Positions 8,769 to 16,336 of a DNA stretch of 64,000 bases are shown here, one piece after another. The DNA comes from Deltaproteobacteria bacterium. Lineage in GTDB: Bacteria; Desulfobacterota; Desulfobulbia; Desulfobulbales; Desulfurivibrionaceae. The stretch spans positions 1 through 64,000 of the forward strand of contig JAJZRO010000011.1 of NCBI GenBank assembly GCA_021802645.1, read 5' to 3'. Within the stretch, counting starts at the first letter, position 1. Each line of letters opens with the position of its first letter. Under the pieces are notes generated by a model. That model had not been told where the DNA came from and ran no database searches. It saw only the letters and a program-made list of their open reading frames with translations. Both the position numbers and the translations under genes were made by a program.

Positions 8769-8797
8769 ATGACAAATTTTTGCCGGCATTATATGAT
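8769..8797 (+). promoter_or_regulatory. Sigma70-type promoter for the ACP-ketosynthase operon
   Basis: ATGACA at 8769-8774, then 17 bases, then TATGAT at 8792-8797. Each box matches the consensus at five of six positions with ideal spacing. Transcription would start near 8804. Found by eye only. Confidence 0.6.
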
Positions 8798-8816
8798 GGG
8801 CGGCGCCAAAGGTGTA
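8788..8816 (-). promoter_or_regulatory. Possible promoter for the minus-strand acyl operon
   Basis: On the minus strand a perfect TATAAT (8793-8788) overlaps the plus-strand -10 box. The -35 at 17 bases' spacing, TACACC (8816-8811), is weak, so an activator may be needed. The leader to the dehydratase start would be about 90 bases. Confidence 0.35.
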
Positions 8817-8991
8817 CCGTCGCCGGTGGTTGTTTCGCAGTGCCTGGCGTTCGGCGTTGGCGCTGTTGTCGGCGCGTGCCGCTGGTGGGCTTTGGCCATC
8901 GAAACGAAGTCACACCTCCTACCACACATGATGCTGGTGCTGCCTCAACTCAGGGATTCTTCATAATAAAAGGCGATGGTGACGAGCTGTC

Positions 8992-9258
8992 ATGGATAAA
9001 CTTGTAGCAGAGCTGAAGGACAAACTCATCGATGTCCTCAACCTCCAAGGGGTGACGCCGGCGGATTTCGACGAAAACGCCCAACTGGTTGGCGGGCCGC
9101 TCGGCATTGACTCCATCGATGTGCTGGAAATGGTGGTGATGGTGGAGAAGGAGTACGGCATTGCCATCAACAACCAGGAAATCGGGGAAAAGGTCTTTTC
9201 GTCCCTCACCTCCCTTGCCGCCTATATCAAGTCACATTCGCCCGATTCATCCTCTTGA
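8992..9258 (+). CDS. Acyl carrier protein of the acyl cluster
   Basis: An 88-residue acyl carrier protein. The phosphopantetheine attachment site is Ser41 in LGIDSIDVLEMV, and the flanking helices match the ACP fold (MDKLVAELKDKLIDVL at the start). It carries the growing chain between ketosynthase, reductase and dehydratase. It is slightly longer than the primary fatty-acid ACP and has a GG pair before the site, unlike housekeeping AcpP. Its TGA overlaps the TTG start of the ketosynthase gene, so carrier and synthase should be made in proportion. It is the first gene of the plus-strand operon. Confidence 0.93.
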   Translation: MDKLVAELKDKLIDVLNLQGVTPADFDENAQLVGGPLGIDSIDVLEMVVMVEKEYGIAINNQEIGEKVFSSLTSLAAYIKSHSPDSSS

Positions 9259-11420
9259 CCGAAAAACGAATCTACATTGCCAGCATCGGTATTGTCAGCC
9301 CGCTCGCTAAGGGCCTCGCCGCAACCGAAGCCAGGTTGCGGGACAACCGCTCGGCAATCGGACCACTCGACCTCTTTCCGCTCCTGCAAGGTGCAATATT
9401 GCCGGTGGGGCAAGTCCACGAACACGAGTTGGACGAGTCATCACCCCTGCCGCGAACCCATCGCCTGGCCCGTCTCGCCGCCCTGCAGGCCATGGACTCC
9501 CGGAGCGAACGACCCGAGGCGGTCATCCTCGGCACCACCACCGGCGGCATCCTGACCACCGAACAGCTGCTCCGGGACAGCGACCGCCACAAGGAGCGGT
9601 ACCGGTATCACGGCATCGGCAGTGTCGCCACTTCGGTTGCCGAGGCGATCGATTGTTGCGGCCCGGCCCTTACTGTGTCCACCGCCTGTTCCTCCGGGGC
9701 GGTGGCCATCGCCCTGGCCATGGCCATGCTGCGGCATGGCAAGGCCAAAACGGTGCTGGCCGGCGGGGCGGACTCCCTCTGCCGCCTGACCTATTTTGGT
9801 TTCCACTCCCTGCAACTGGTTGACCGCAACGGCTGTCGACCCTTCGATGCGGATCGGCACGGCATGGCGGTGGCCGAAGGCGCGGCCATGCTGCTGCTGA
9901 CCACGGAGAAACCGGAAGCGCCGCTGGCGGAGCTGCTGGGGGCCGGGCTCTCCTGTGACGCCTATCATCCGGCCGCGCCCCATCCCGAGGGCCGGGGCGC
10001 ACGCATGGCCATGGAGGCGGCGCTGGCGGACGCAGGGCTGACAGCGGCAGAGATCGACTATATCAATCTGCACGGCACCGGCACCCCGGAAAACGATCTG
10101 GCCGAAGCCAAGGCCATCCAGGCGCTCTTTATCACACCGCCGCCGCTTTCTTCCATCAAGGGGGCAACGGGGCACAGCCTGGCTGCCTCGGGCGCCATTG
10201 AGGCCGCGGTGGCGACCATCGCGGTGGCTAAAAATTTTCTACCGGCCAATACCGGCTGTACGCAACCCGATCCGGCCCTTGACCTTCTTCCCTTGCTGCA
10301 GCCGACCACTCAGCGCGTCTCCGCCGTGCTCAGCAATTCCTTCGGCTTTGGCGGCAATAACGGCAGTTTGGTGATCGGCGCCCCGGATAGCTTTCCGACG
10401 CAAAAGCCCGCTCCCGCCCACCCGGCGCTTGCTATTCACGGCAGCGCCTGCCTTACCGGCGCGGGGGAGAAAACAGCGACCACCTCGTTGTTCGCCCAGG
10501 GCCTTGCGGTCACCGGCATGGTGGCGCCTGAGCATCTTGCGGAAAACCTGCCGGCGCGTTTCGTGCGTCGCCTGAAACGCCTGCCGCGCATGACGCTCTC
10601 CTTGGCCGTCGCTGCCCAGCAGGATTCGGGCTTTGCGGGAAAACCCGCCGCCATCTTTATGGGCACCGGCTGGGGCGCGCTTTCAGAAACCTATGATTTT
10701 CTCACCCGCCTTACCGAGTCGCAGGAACAATTCCCGAGCCCCACCGACTTTGTCGGCTCTGTCCACAACGGACCAGCGGGCCAGGCAGCGATCCTGCTCG
10801 GTGCAACCGGCGCCAATATCACGACCGGCGGCGGCGATTACTCCTTCGAACAGGCGCTGTTCGCCGCTGATCTGCTGCTGGGCGGGGGGGACGACGACCA
10901 CTGTCTGGTGCTCGGCGCCGACGAGGGGCATCAAACACTGTCGCCCCTGCTCGACCCCTCCATCGCCCCTGATACTCCGTTGGCCGACGGCGGCGGCGCC
11001 TTGTGTCTCAGCCGAAAGAGAGAAGGCGCGCACTGTCTGCTCACGCTCCCCTTTTACCAACGCAGCACCGCAACCGCAGACATTGACGCATTGATTGACG
11101 CCCTGGGTGGTGCCACGGCCCTGCAAGGCCGGTGCGCCCTCGTGCTGGCAGGAATCCCGGCGGTGGAACGCGAGGCCGGCGAGGCGCAACTGGAGCGATT
11201 CATCCGGCAAACCCACCTCGATATTCCGGTGATCTGCTACCGCGACTTGATCGGTGAGTTTGCCTCGGCCTCGGCCGTAGCCGCGGCCATCGCCGCCTCC
11301 CTGCTGGCCACGGGCGATAGCTCCACGCTTCTCGGCAAGGCGACGACTGGCGACCGGCACACCATTCTGGTGCTCGGCCTGGGCCACTACCTCTCCGTCA
11401 TGGAATTTTCCAGGCCATGA
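9255..11420 (+). CDS. Ketosynthase-chain length factor fusion (type II PKS-like)
   Basis: A 721-residue protein made of two thiolase-fold halves. Residues 1 to about 378 are an active beta-ketoacyl synthase: catalytic Cys145 in STACSSG, H273 in HGTGTPEND, K302 and H307 in IKGATGHS, then NSFGFGGNN. Residues from about 390 to 720 look like a second, degenerate synthase of the chain-length-factor type. They include GTGWGALSETYDFL and ATGANITTGGG, with no active-site cysteine at the expected place. Synthase and factor are usually separate heterodimer subunits. Here they are joined, so the pseudo-dimer would be intramolecular. The TTG start overlaps the ACP stop. It should set the length of the polyene or acyl product. 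Confidence 0.88.
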   Translation: MTEKRIYIASIGIVSPLAKGLAATEARLRDNRSAIGPLDLFPLLQGAILPVGQVHEHELDESSPLPRTHRLARLAALQAMDSRSERPEAVILGTTTGGILTTEQLLRDSDRHKERYRYHGIGSVATSVAEAIDCCGPALTVSTACSSGAVAIALAMAMLRHGKAKTVLAGGADSLCRLTYFGFHSLQLVDRNGCRPFDADRHGMAVAEGAAMLLLTTEKPEAPLAELLGAGLSCDAYHPAAPHPEGRGARMAMEAALADAGLTAAEIDYINLHGTGTPENDLAEAKAIQALFITPPPLSSIKGATGHSLAASGAIEAAVATIAVAKNFLPANTGCTQPDPALDLLPLLQPTTQRVSAVLSNSFGFGGNNGSLVIGAPDSFPTQKPAPAHPALAIHGSACLTGAGEKTATTSLFAQGLAVTGMVAPEHLAENLPARFVRRLKRLPRMTLSLAVAAQQDSGFAGKPAAIFMGTGWGALSETYDFLTRLTESQEQFPSPTDFVGSVHNGPAGQAAILLGATGANITTGGGDYSFEQALFAADLLLGGGDDDHCLVLGADEGHQTLSPLLDPSIAPDTPLADGGGALCLSRKREGAHCLLTLPFYQRSTATADIDALIDALGGATALQGRCALVLAGIPAVEREAGEAQLERFIRQTHLDIPVICYRDLIGEFASASAVAAAIAASLLATGDSSTLLGKATTGDRHTILVLGLGHYLSVMEFSRP

Positions 11421-12784
11421 GAATCCTCCTGATCTCACCCAATACCCTCGTCACCCCGTATCCCGTCTATCCCATCGGGCTTGACTATGTTGCCGGCTGT
11501 CTCGCCGCCGACCACCAGGTCCGGATTGCGGACCGCAATGCCCTTTCGCTCGCAGAGCTGGAAGAGCTCCTGCGGGATTTTGCCCCGGAGGTCATCGGGC
11601 TCTCCTGCCGCAATATCGACAACACCGAGGCCGGCGACCCCCTCTTCTTTATCGATGAATACCGCCGGCTGGTACTCTGGCTGCGGGAACGCACCCCCGC
11701 CGTGCTGGTGTGTGGCGGCAGCGGCTTCACCATCATGCCGGAGCGCATTTTTGCCGCGCTCCAGGTGGATTACGGCATTATCGGCGAAGGGGAACGCTTC
11801 GCCCTGCTGGTGGATGCCCTGCAACAGGGGAAAGATCCGGCGCACATACCGGGAGTGCTCTCCTCGCGCGGCACGGCCGAATTGCCCGCCCCCTGGACGG
11901 GAGAGCTGGCGCGGCAATTCGAGCCCGCTGCCGCCCATGTCGACTTCTACCTCCGCAACGGGGGCATGCTCAATCTCCAGACCAAGCGGGGTTGCTCCTT
12001 CCGTTGCATTTATTGTCCCTATCCCCACATCGAGGGGAAAAGACACCGCCTCACCCCGCCGGAGGAAGTGGCACGGACCGCCATGGAGTTGCAGGCGGCC
12101 GGGGCAAAATATCTTTTTCTTACCGATTCGGCCTTTAACTCGGATGTGGCCCACAGCATTGCCGTGGCCCGCGCTTTCAAGAAGGCCGGGCTTGCCATCC
12201 CCTGGGGGGGATTTTTTGCCCCGACCCAACTGCCGCCGGACTATTTTTCCCTCATGGCCGACGCCGGCCTCAAGCATGTGGAATTCGGCACCGAGTCCCT
12301 GTCGGCGACCATGCTCGCCAACTACCGGAAGCCTTTCAGCCCGGCTGAGGTGGTTGTTGCCCACCAGCAGGCCCGGAAGGCGAGAGTGCAGGTGGCCCAT
12401 TATTTACTGCTGGGTGGTCCCGGCGAGTCCCCCGCCACCGTCAGCGAAACCCTCGACCTCCTCGAACAGCTCGACCGAGCCGTCTTTTTCTTTTTCATCG
12501 GGGTCCGGATCTATCCTTTCACCGCCCTCTATGACCTCGCGCTTGACGAAAAAAAGATCGCCCCGGACACCGACCTGCTCCACCCCGTCTTCTACGAGGC
12601 CGATGCGATCGATCGCGCGGCCATCGAGGCCATGGTCACGGCCAGGGCGGGCAAACGGGGCAACTGGATCATCGGCTCCGGTCCGGCAGAAAATGCCGCC
12701 ATGGTCAGGAAGATGCATGAACGGGGGCGTTCCGGGCCGCTCTGGGAGTATCTTGCCGAACGCCCCAGCGCCCCTGGGAAATAA
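11417..12784 (+). CDS. B12-binding domain radical SAM protein (second of two)
   Basis: A 455-residue class B radical SAM protein. The amino-terminal cobalamin-type domain begins with ILLISPNTLVTPYPVYPIGL and includes VLVCGGSGFT near 97-105. The cluster-binding cysteines C193, C197 and C200 lie in KRGCSFRCIYC, and a GGPGES motif follows in the SAM-binding part. It is distinct from the minus-strand paralogue in sequence. ATGA overlap with the ketosynthase gene makes it part of the core synthase operon. It probably modifies the acyl chain, by methylation, cyclisation or C-C bond formation. Similar proteins occur in candidate ladderane-lipid loci, but no reaction can be assigned. Confidence 0.9.
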   Translation: MRILLISPNTLVTPYPVYPIGLDYVAGCLAADHQVRIADRNALSLAELEELLRDFAPEVIGLSCRNIDNTEAGDPLFFIDEYRRLVLWLRERTPAVLVCGGSGFTIMPERIFAALQVDYGIIGEGERFALLVDALQQGKDPAHIPGVLSSRGTAELPAPWTGELARQFEPAAAHVDFYLRNGGMLNLQTKRGCSFRCIYCPYPHIEGKRHRLTPPEEVARTAMELQAAGAKYLFLTDSAFNSDVAHSIAVARAFKKAGLAIPWGGFFAPTQLPPDYFSLMADAGLKHVEFGTESLSATMLANYRKPFSPAEVVVAHQQARKARVQVAHYLLLGGPGESPATVSETLDLLEQLDRAVFFFFIGVRIYPFTALYDLALDEKKIAPDTDLLHPVFYEADAIDRAAIEAMVTARAGKRGNWIIGSGPAENAAMVRKMHERGRSGPLWEYLAERPSAPGK

Positions 12785-12816
12785 AACCGCCGGGCCAACC
12801 CCTTTTTCCGGCGGTT
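12785..12816. terminator. Hairpin between convergent genes, probable bidirectional terminator
   Basis: A nine-base inverted repeat, AACCGCCGG at 12785-12793 and CCGGCGGTT at 12808-12816, with a T-rich loop. It lies exactly between the stop codons of the radical SAM gene and truA, and part of the right arm is the truA stop. The T tracts are short on both sides, so strength is uncertain. Confidence 0.5.
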
Positions 12817-13708
12817 ATTCCGTGCCCTCTGCCTCGCTGGTTTCCGCCAGAAACGCCTGGAGTTCCTCCTCCCCATAGAAGGCCTGTTCGAAGAAGAGTC
12901 CGGAGGGCGGGGCGGTATGACGGGCCGGCAGGTCGGATGGGCCGCTGAGCAGCTGCCGCACGTCGTTTTCCGTGAGGTTACCGCGACCCACCTCCACCAG
13001 GATCCCCACCATCCGCCGTACCATCTTCCACAGGAAGTGGGAGCCCACCACCCGCACGAGGATGAAGTCGCCCTCCTCGGCAAGTTCCACCGCATGGACC
13101 AGCACCTTGGTCGATTTCTTGAGTTCCTGCTTCTCGGCAAAGGCGGCAAAATCGTGCATGCCGACCATCAACTGCGCCGCCCGCTGCATGGCGCCCACAT
13201 TGAGCCGGTCCCGCACCCACCAGATGTATTTCTTCTCAAAGGCGGACTTGCGCTTCGAGATGCGGTAGAGATAGCTGCGTCCCACGCAGCTGTGGCGGGC
13301 ATGGAAGTCCGGGGCGGCACGTTCCACCGACAGGATGACGATGTCCTTGGGCAGGGCGTCGTTGAGGCCATGGGTGATGGCCAGTGGGGCCAGCTCGGTG
13401 GCCACGGCGAGATGGGCCACGTAGTGCAGGGCATGGACCCCGCTGTCGGTGCGGCCGCAGCCCTGGATCTCCACCGGCTGGTCGGGAAAAAGGGTGGTGG
13501 CGGCCTTGAGGAGCGCGCCCTGGATGGACTTGGCATCCGCCTGAATCTGCCAGCCGCTGTACTGGGTGCCGTCGTATTCCAGGGTGAGCTTGAAGCGGCG
13601 GGCGGCCGGAGGGCGAGCGGGCTTTGCCGTGGCCGCAGGCTTTACAGGGGTGGTCGGCCGCGGTCGGCGGATGGTTGCCGGGGAGGCGGCGGGTTTCTTC
13701 TTGGTCAT
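12815..13708 (-). CDS. truA: tRNA pseudouridine synthase A
   Basis: A 297-residue TruA, which makes pseudouridine at positions 38-40 of the anticodon stem of many tRNAs. The catalytic aspartate is D88 in GCGRTDSGVHA, and the family landmarks FHARHSCVGRSYLYRI and HDFAAFA are present. The core begins near residue 38 (RRFKLTLEYDGTQYSGWQ). It is preceded by a low-complexity Lys/Pro/Ala-rich tail of about 37 residues that ordinary TruA lacks. ATG 13708 overlaps the stop of the glycosidase gene as ATGA, so the tail is probably translated. Coupling of a tRNA enzyme to a secreted glycosidase is odd and may be accidental. Confidence 0.95.
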   Translation of the reverse strand: MTKKKPAASPATIRRPRPTTPVKPAATAKPARPPAARRFKLTLEYDGTQYSGWQIQADAKSIQGALLKAATTLFPDQPVEIQGCGRTDSGVHALHYVAHLAVATELAPLAITHGLNDALPKDIVILSVERAAPDFHARHSCVGRSYLYRISKRKSAFEKKYIWWVRDRLNVGAMQRAAQLMVGMHDFAAFAEKQELKKSTKVLVHAVELAEEGDFILVRVVGSHFLWKMVRRMVGILVEVGRGNLTENDVRQLLSGPSDLPARHTAPPSGLFFEQAFYGEEELQAFLAETSEAEGTE

Positions 13709-16128
13709 GGCCGTTCCTTGCGGGAAAGGGTGGCAGGGATGAAGAAAAGGCGGTAGTCGTCCGGCCCCAGTTCTATCCGGTCGAGCGGGCTGTCCGGCAC
13801 TTTGCTGGTGCCGAGCAGGTCGCGGGCCTGGGCGTTCGGGGCCAGGAGCGGCGAGGTGACCGTGACGGTGGCGGGCTGGTCGTATTCGTTCAGCAAGGCG
13901 AGATAGGCCCCGCCTTCGCAGAGTCGCAGGTCGGCGAGCACATAGTCGGCCCCCGGGCCGGTGAGGCGGATGACCGGAGGGATGCCGAACCACTCCTGAT
14001 AGATGGCCCGCAGCCAGGCGGTGCGCACCTCCCAGGGCCTGGTCGTCAGGGGAACCTCCGGCGTAGTCTGCTGGCGGGGCGGGATGATGTCGCCCAGACC
14101 AAAGAGGTTGATGGCGCTTTTCGCCGTGGCATGTTCCTTGGTGATGAGGGCGGGCAGGTCATGACCGGCCGCCGCGCTGCTCATGGTCGCCTGGATGCTC
14201 CCGCCGGCCGTGGGCGCGATCCCAGCAACGATCTTCCAGCTGGCAAAAGGGGCGAGGCCGGCAGCAGGAATGGCGACGGTGGTCCCCGGCGGCGCCGCGG
14301 GGACGAGGTCAACGAAGCCCGCCTCCCAGTCGCCCCGGGGGGTGGCGCCCGCCTCGAAGGCATTGACCGCATGGGTGACGTCCACGCCGAAAAGGTCGGC
14401 CATGGTCGCGGCCCAGCCTGGATTCGGTACATGGTGACCATCGAATTGGCCAGGCAGGTCGCCATCGGCGTGGAGGCTGATGCCGCGGGCGAGAAAGACG
14501 GGTTTGAGGGCGGCGAGGTGGCTAGGTTGCAGTTGGAAGGTGCGGGGCAGCAGCAGGGCCTTGACCCCGGCTGGGGCGCCATCGTGGATCAGGGCGTCGA
14601 AGGCCTGGCTGGTGACGAGGCGCGGCCGATAGCCCAGGCGGCGCAGGGCACCCCACAGACCGGCAATCTCCTCGTTGGCACGGTTGTAGCCAAGATCGCT
14701 CTCCGCCGGCCAGAGGATCAGGATGTCGGGGTCTGGCTGCCGGGTGCCGGACAGCAGTTCCGCCACCGGCAACTCCTCCATCTGGTGGAACATGGTGGTG
14801 ACTGCCTCGTAGACGCCGGGCTTGGGTCGGCGCTGCTGGTCCACCACCCCGAAACCCGCCTCGCGGCAATAGTAGCCGTCCAAAAAGCCGTCGCGATCGT
14901 TCCAGTGAAAGATATGGACGCCGATGGCGCCGGAAAGGAGCGACTCCCACGCCGAGCCGACCAGGGCCTTGGCCTGGCGCGGGCCGGCCCCGGGAAAGTT
15001 GTTTTCCGTGCTGCTGTGGCCAGTCTCGGTGACCAGCACCGGGATGCCCAGGGTATCGCGAAACTTGGCGATGCCAAAATCCACCGAGCGCAACTCGTGG
15101 CCGTTCAGGGCCCAGGCGTAGTTGTTGATGGCCATGAAGTCGAGCGGCGCGCCGGCCGCTCTGCAGCGCGTCACGATGACCCCGGCATCCTCGGCGGTGA
15201 AGTTGGAATCGAGGCCATTGAAGATGCCGCCCACCATGGAGTAGGTGATGAGCTGGTGCGGCGCCGCCGCCTTGGCCGCCTTGGCGCCGGCGGCAATGAA
15301 GTCGGCGATCGCCTCCTGGCGCCAGCGGATGAGGTCGGGGTAGCCGGAGCGGCGGATGGCCGCATGGTCGTTGCGATCCGGCGGATACACCCGCGCCATG
15401 GGCACTGCGTCAAAAGCCGGGTAGTCGGTGCCCCAGGCACCGTTCAACCTCTCGATCCGCTGGTAGCTCCGGCGGAGATAGCCCCGGTAGGCGGGCAGGC
15501 TCCAGCCGGAATCGTAGCCGACAAAGCTCTTCTGCTCGCCGCCCTCCCAAAGATCGTAGAAGGCGAACTCGTTGCCGAGAATCCAGGCGGCGATGGCCGG
15601 ACTCCGCCGGAAGTGGCGGCAGACCGCACCGATGAAACGGCTATAGGCGGCCTTGGCCAGCGGGTGATTGTAGTTGAGGATGGTGGCGGCGGAACCGCTT
15701 GCCGTGCGGGCAATGATCTCGGGATGGTCTTCGGCCAACCAGGAGGGGGGGTACTGGTAGCCGATGAGGACGAAGAGCTTGAGCCCCAGCGCCTCGGCCC
15801 GCTGGACCAGATGGTCGGCCTTGCGGAAATCGAAATGCCCTTCCGCGGTTTCGATCCCCTCCCAGACCAGCTCCACCCGCAGGGAATTGGCGCCAGCGGC
15901 CTGCATGGCCGCAAGATCGCGGTCGACCTCGTCCAGGCTCTGGTCGGCATAGACCGCCGGATTCCATACCTGGTAGGCAAAGCCATGGGGCACGAAGTAG
16001 CGGCCCGCCTCGCTCTCCCAGAAGTAGCCGTTGCGGATGACGAGGCGTGCCTGGGCCGAGCCGCTGGCGGCAAAGCAGAGCAGCAGGGCGAAAAAAAAAG
16101 CGCATCGGCAAAGGCGTCTGGGCGGCAT
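13705..16128 (-). CDS. Secreted clan GH-A glycoside hydrolase (GH42-like)
   Basis: An 807-residue exported glycosidase. The signal peptide has an FFFALLLCFA core and ends near residue 26. The catalytic barrel has the clan GH-A acid/base in WILGNEFAF (N186, E187) and a likely nucleophile E368 in VLVTETGHSS. A second region (about 450-650) resembles the flavodoxin-like trimerisation domain of beta-galactosidases, with a beta domain at the end. It probably cleaves beta-linked oligosaccharides in the periplasm or outside. It is divergent from a GH17-GT2 glucan synthase, so it may trim or recycle that polymer. The exact family is uncertain. Confidence 0.75.
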   Translation of the reverse strand: MPPRRLCRCAFFFALLLCFAASGSAQARLVIRNGYFWESEAGRYFVPHGFAYQVWNPAVYADQSLDEVDRDLAAMQAAGANSLRVELVWEGIETAEGHFDFRKADHLVQRAEALGLKLFVLIGYQYPPSWLAEDHPEIIARTASGSAATILNYNHPLAKAAYSRFIGAVCRHFRRSPAIAAWILGNEFAFYDLWEGGEQKSFVGYDSGWSLPAYRGYLRRSYQRIERLNGAWGTDYPAFDAVPMARVYPPDRNDHAAIRRSGYPDLIRWRQEAIADFIAAGAKAAKAAAPHQLITYSMVGGIFNGLDSNFTAEDAGVIVTRCRAAGAPLDFMAINNYAWALNGHELRSVDFGIAKFRDTLGIPVLVTETGHSSTENNFPGAGPRQAKALVGSAWESLLSGAIGVHIFHWNDRDGFLDGYYCREAGFGVVDQQRRPKPGVYEAVTTMFHQMEELPVAELLSGTRQPDPDILILWPAESDLGYNRANEEIAGLWGALRRLGYRPRLVTSQAFDALIHDGAPAGVKALLLPRTFQLQPSHLAALKPVFLARGISLHADGDLPGQFDGHHVPNPGWAATMADLFGVDVTHAVNAFEAGATPRGDWEAGFVDLVPAAPPGTTVAIPAAGLAPFASWKIVAGIAPTAGGSIQATMSSAAAGHDLPALITKEHATAKSAINLFGLGDIIPPRQQTTPEVPLTTRPWEVRTAWLRAIYQEWFGIPPVIRLTGPGADYVLADLRLCEGGAYLALLNEYDQPATVTVTSPLLAPNAQARDLLGTSKVPDSPLDRIELGPDDYRLFFIPATLSRKERP

Positions 16129-16336
16129 GGGGAGATGCTAGCGGGGAAGGCGGGGGCTGTCAATGGCAACAAAAGATTGACGCCGTCTTTCTTCCGAGGT
16201 ACTGAGGGCGGTCATGAAAAGGGGCGACCATTCTTTTTCGTAGGTCTTTCAGAGCCTGATTCGGTACAATATCCGTGTCGCGCAGTGGGGTTACCTGCCC
16301 CTCCGACACCACCGGGCCGGGAGGCCGGCGTTCGCC

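Larger units (their letters stand above)
8691..8991. promoter_or_regulatory. Divergent intergenic control region of the acyl cluster
   Basis: About 300 bases between the divergent dehydratase and carrier-protein genes, with no convincing gene. Two oppositely directed -10 boxes overlap within 8788-8797, which would make transcription of the two operons mutually linked. The plus-strand transcript would have a leader of nearly 190 bases rich in GGCG repeats. A small plus-strand open frame within it has no start signal or recognisable sequence. Confidence 0.5.

Noticed and set aside
8747-9007. A small plus-strand open frame in the divergent control region
   Set aside because: It has no ribosome site, overlaps the carrier-protein start in another frame, and its sequence is Arg/Cys/Val-rich with no domain.
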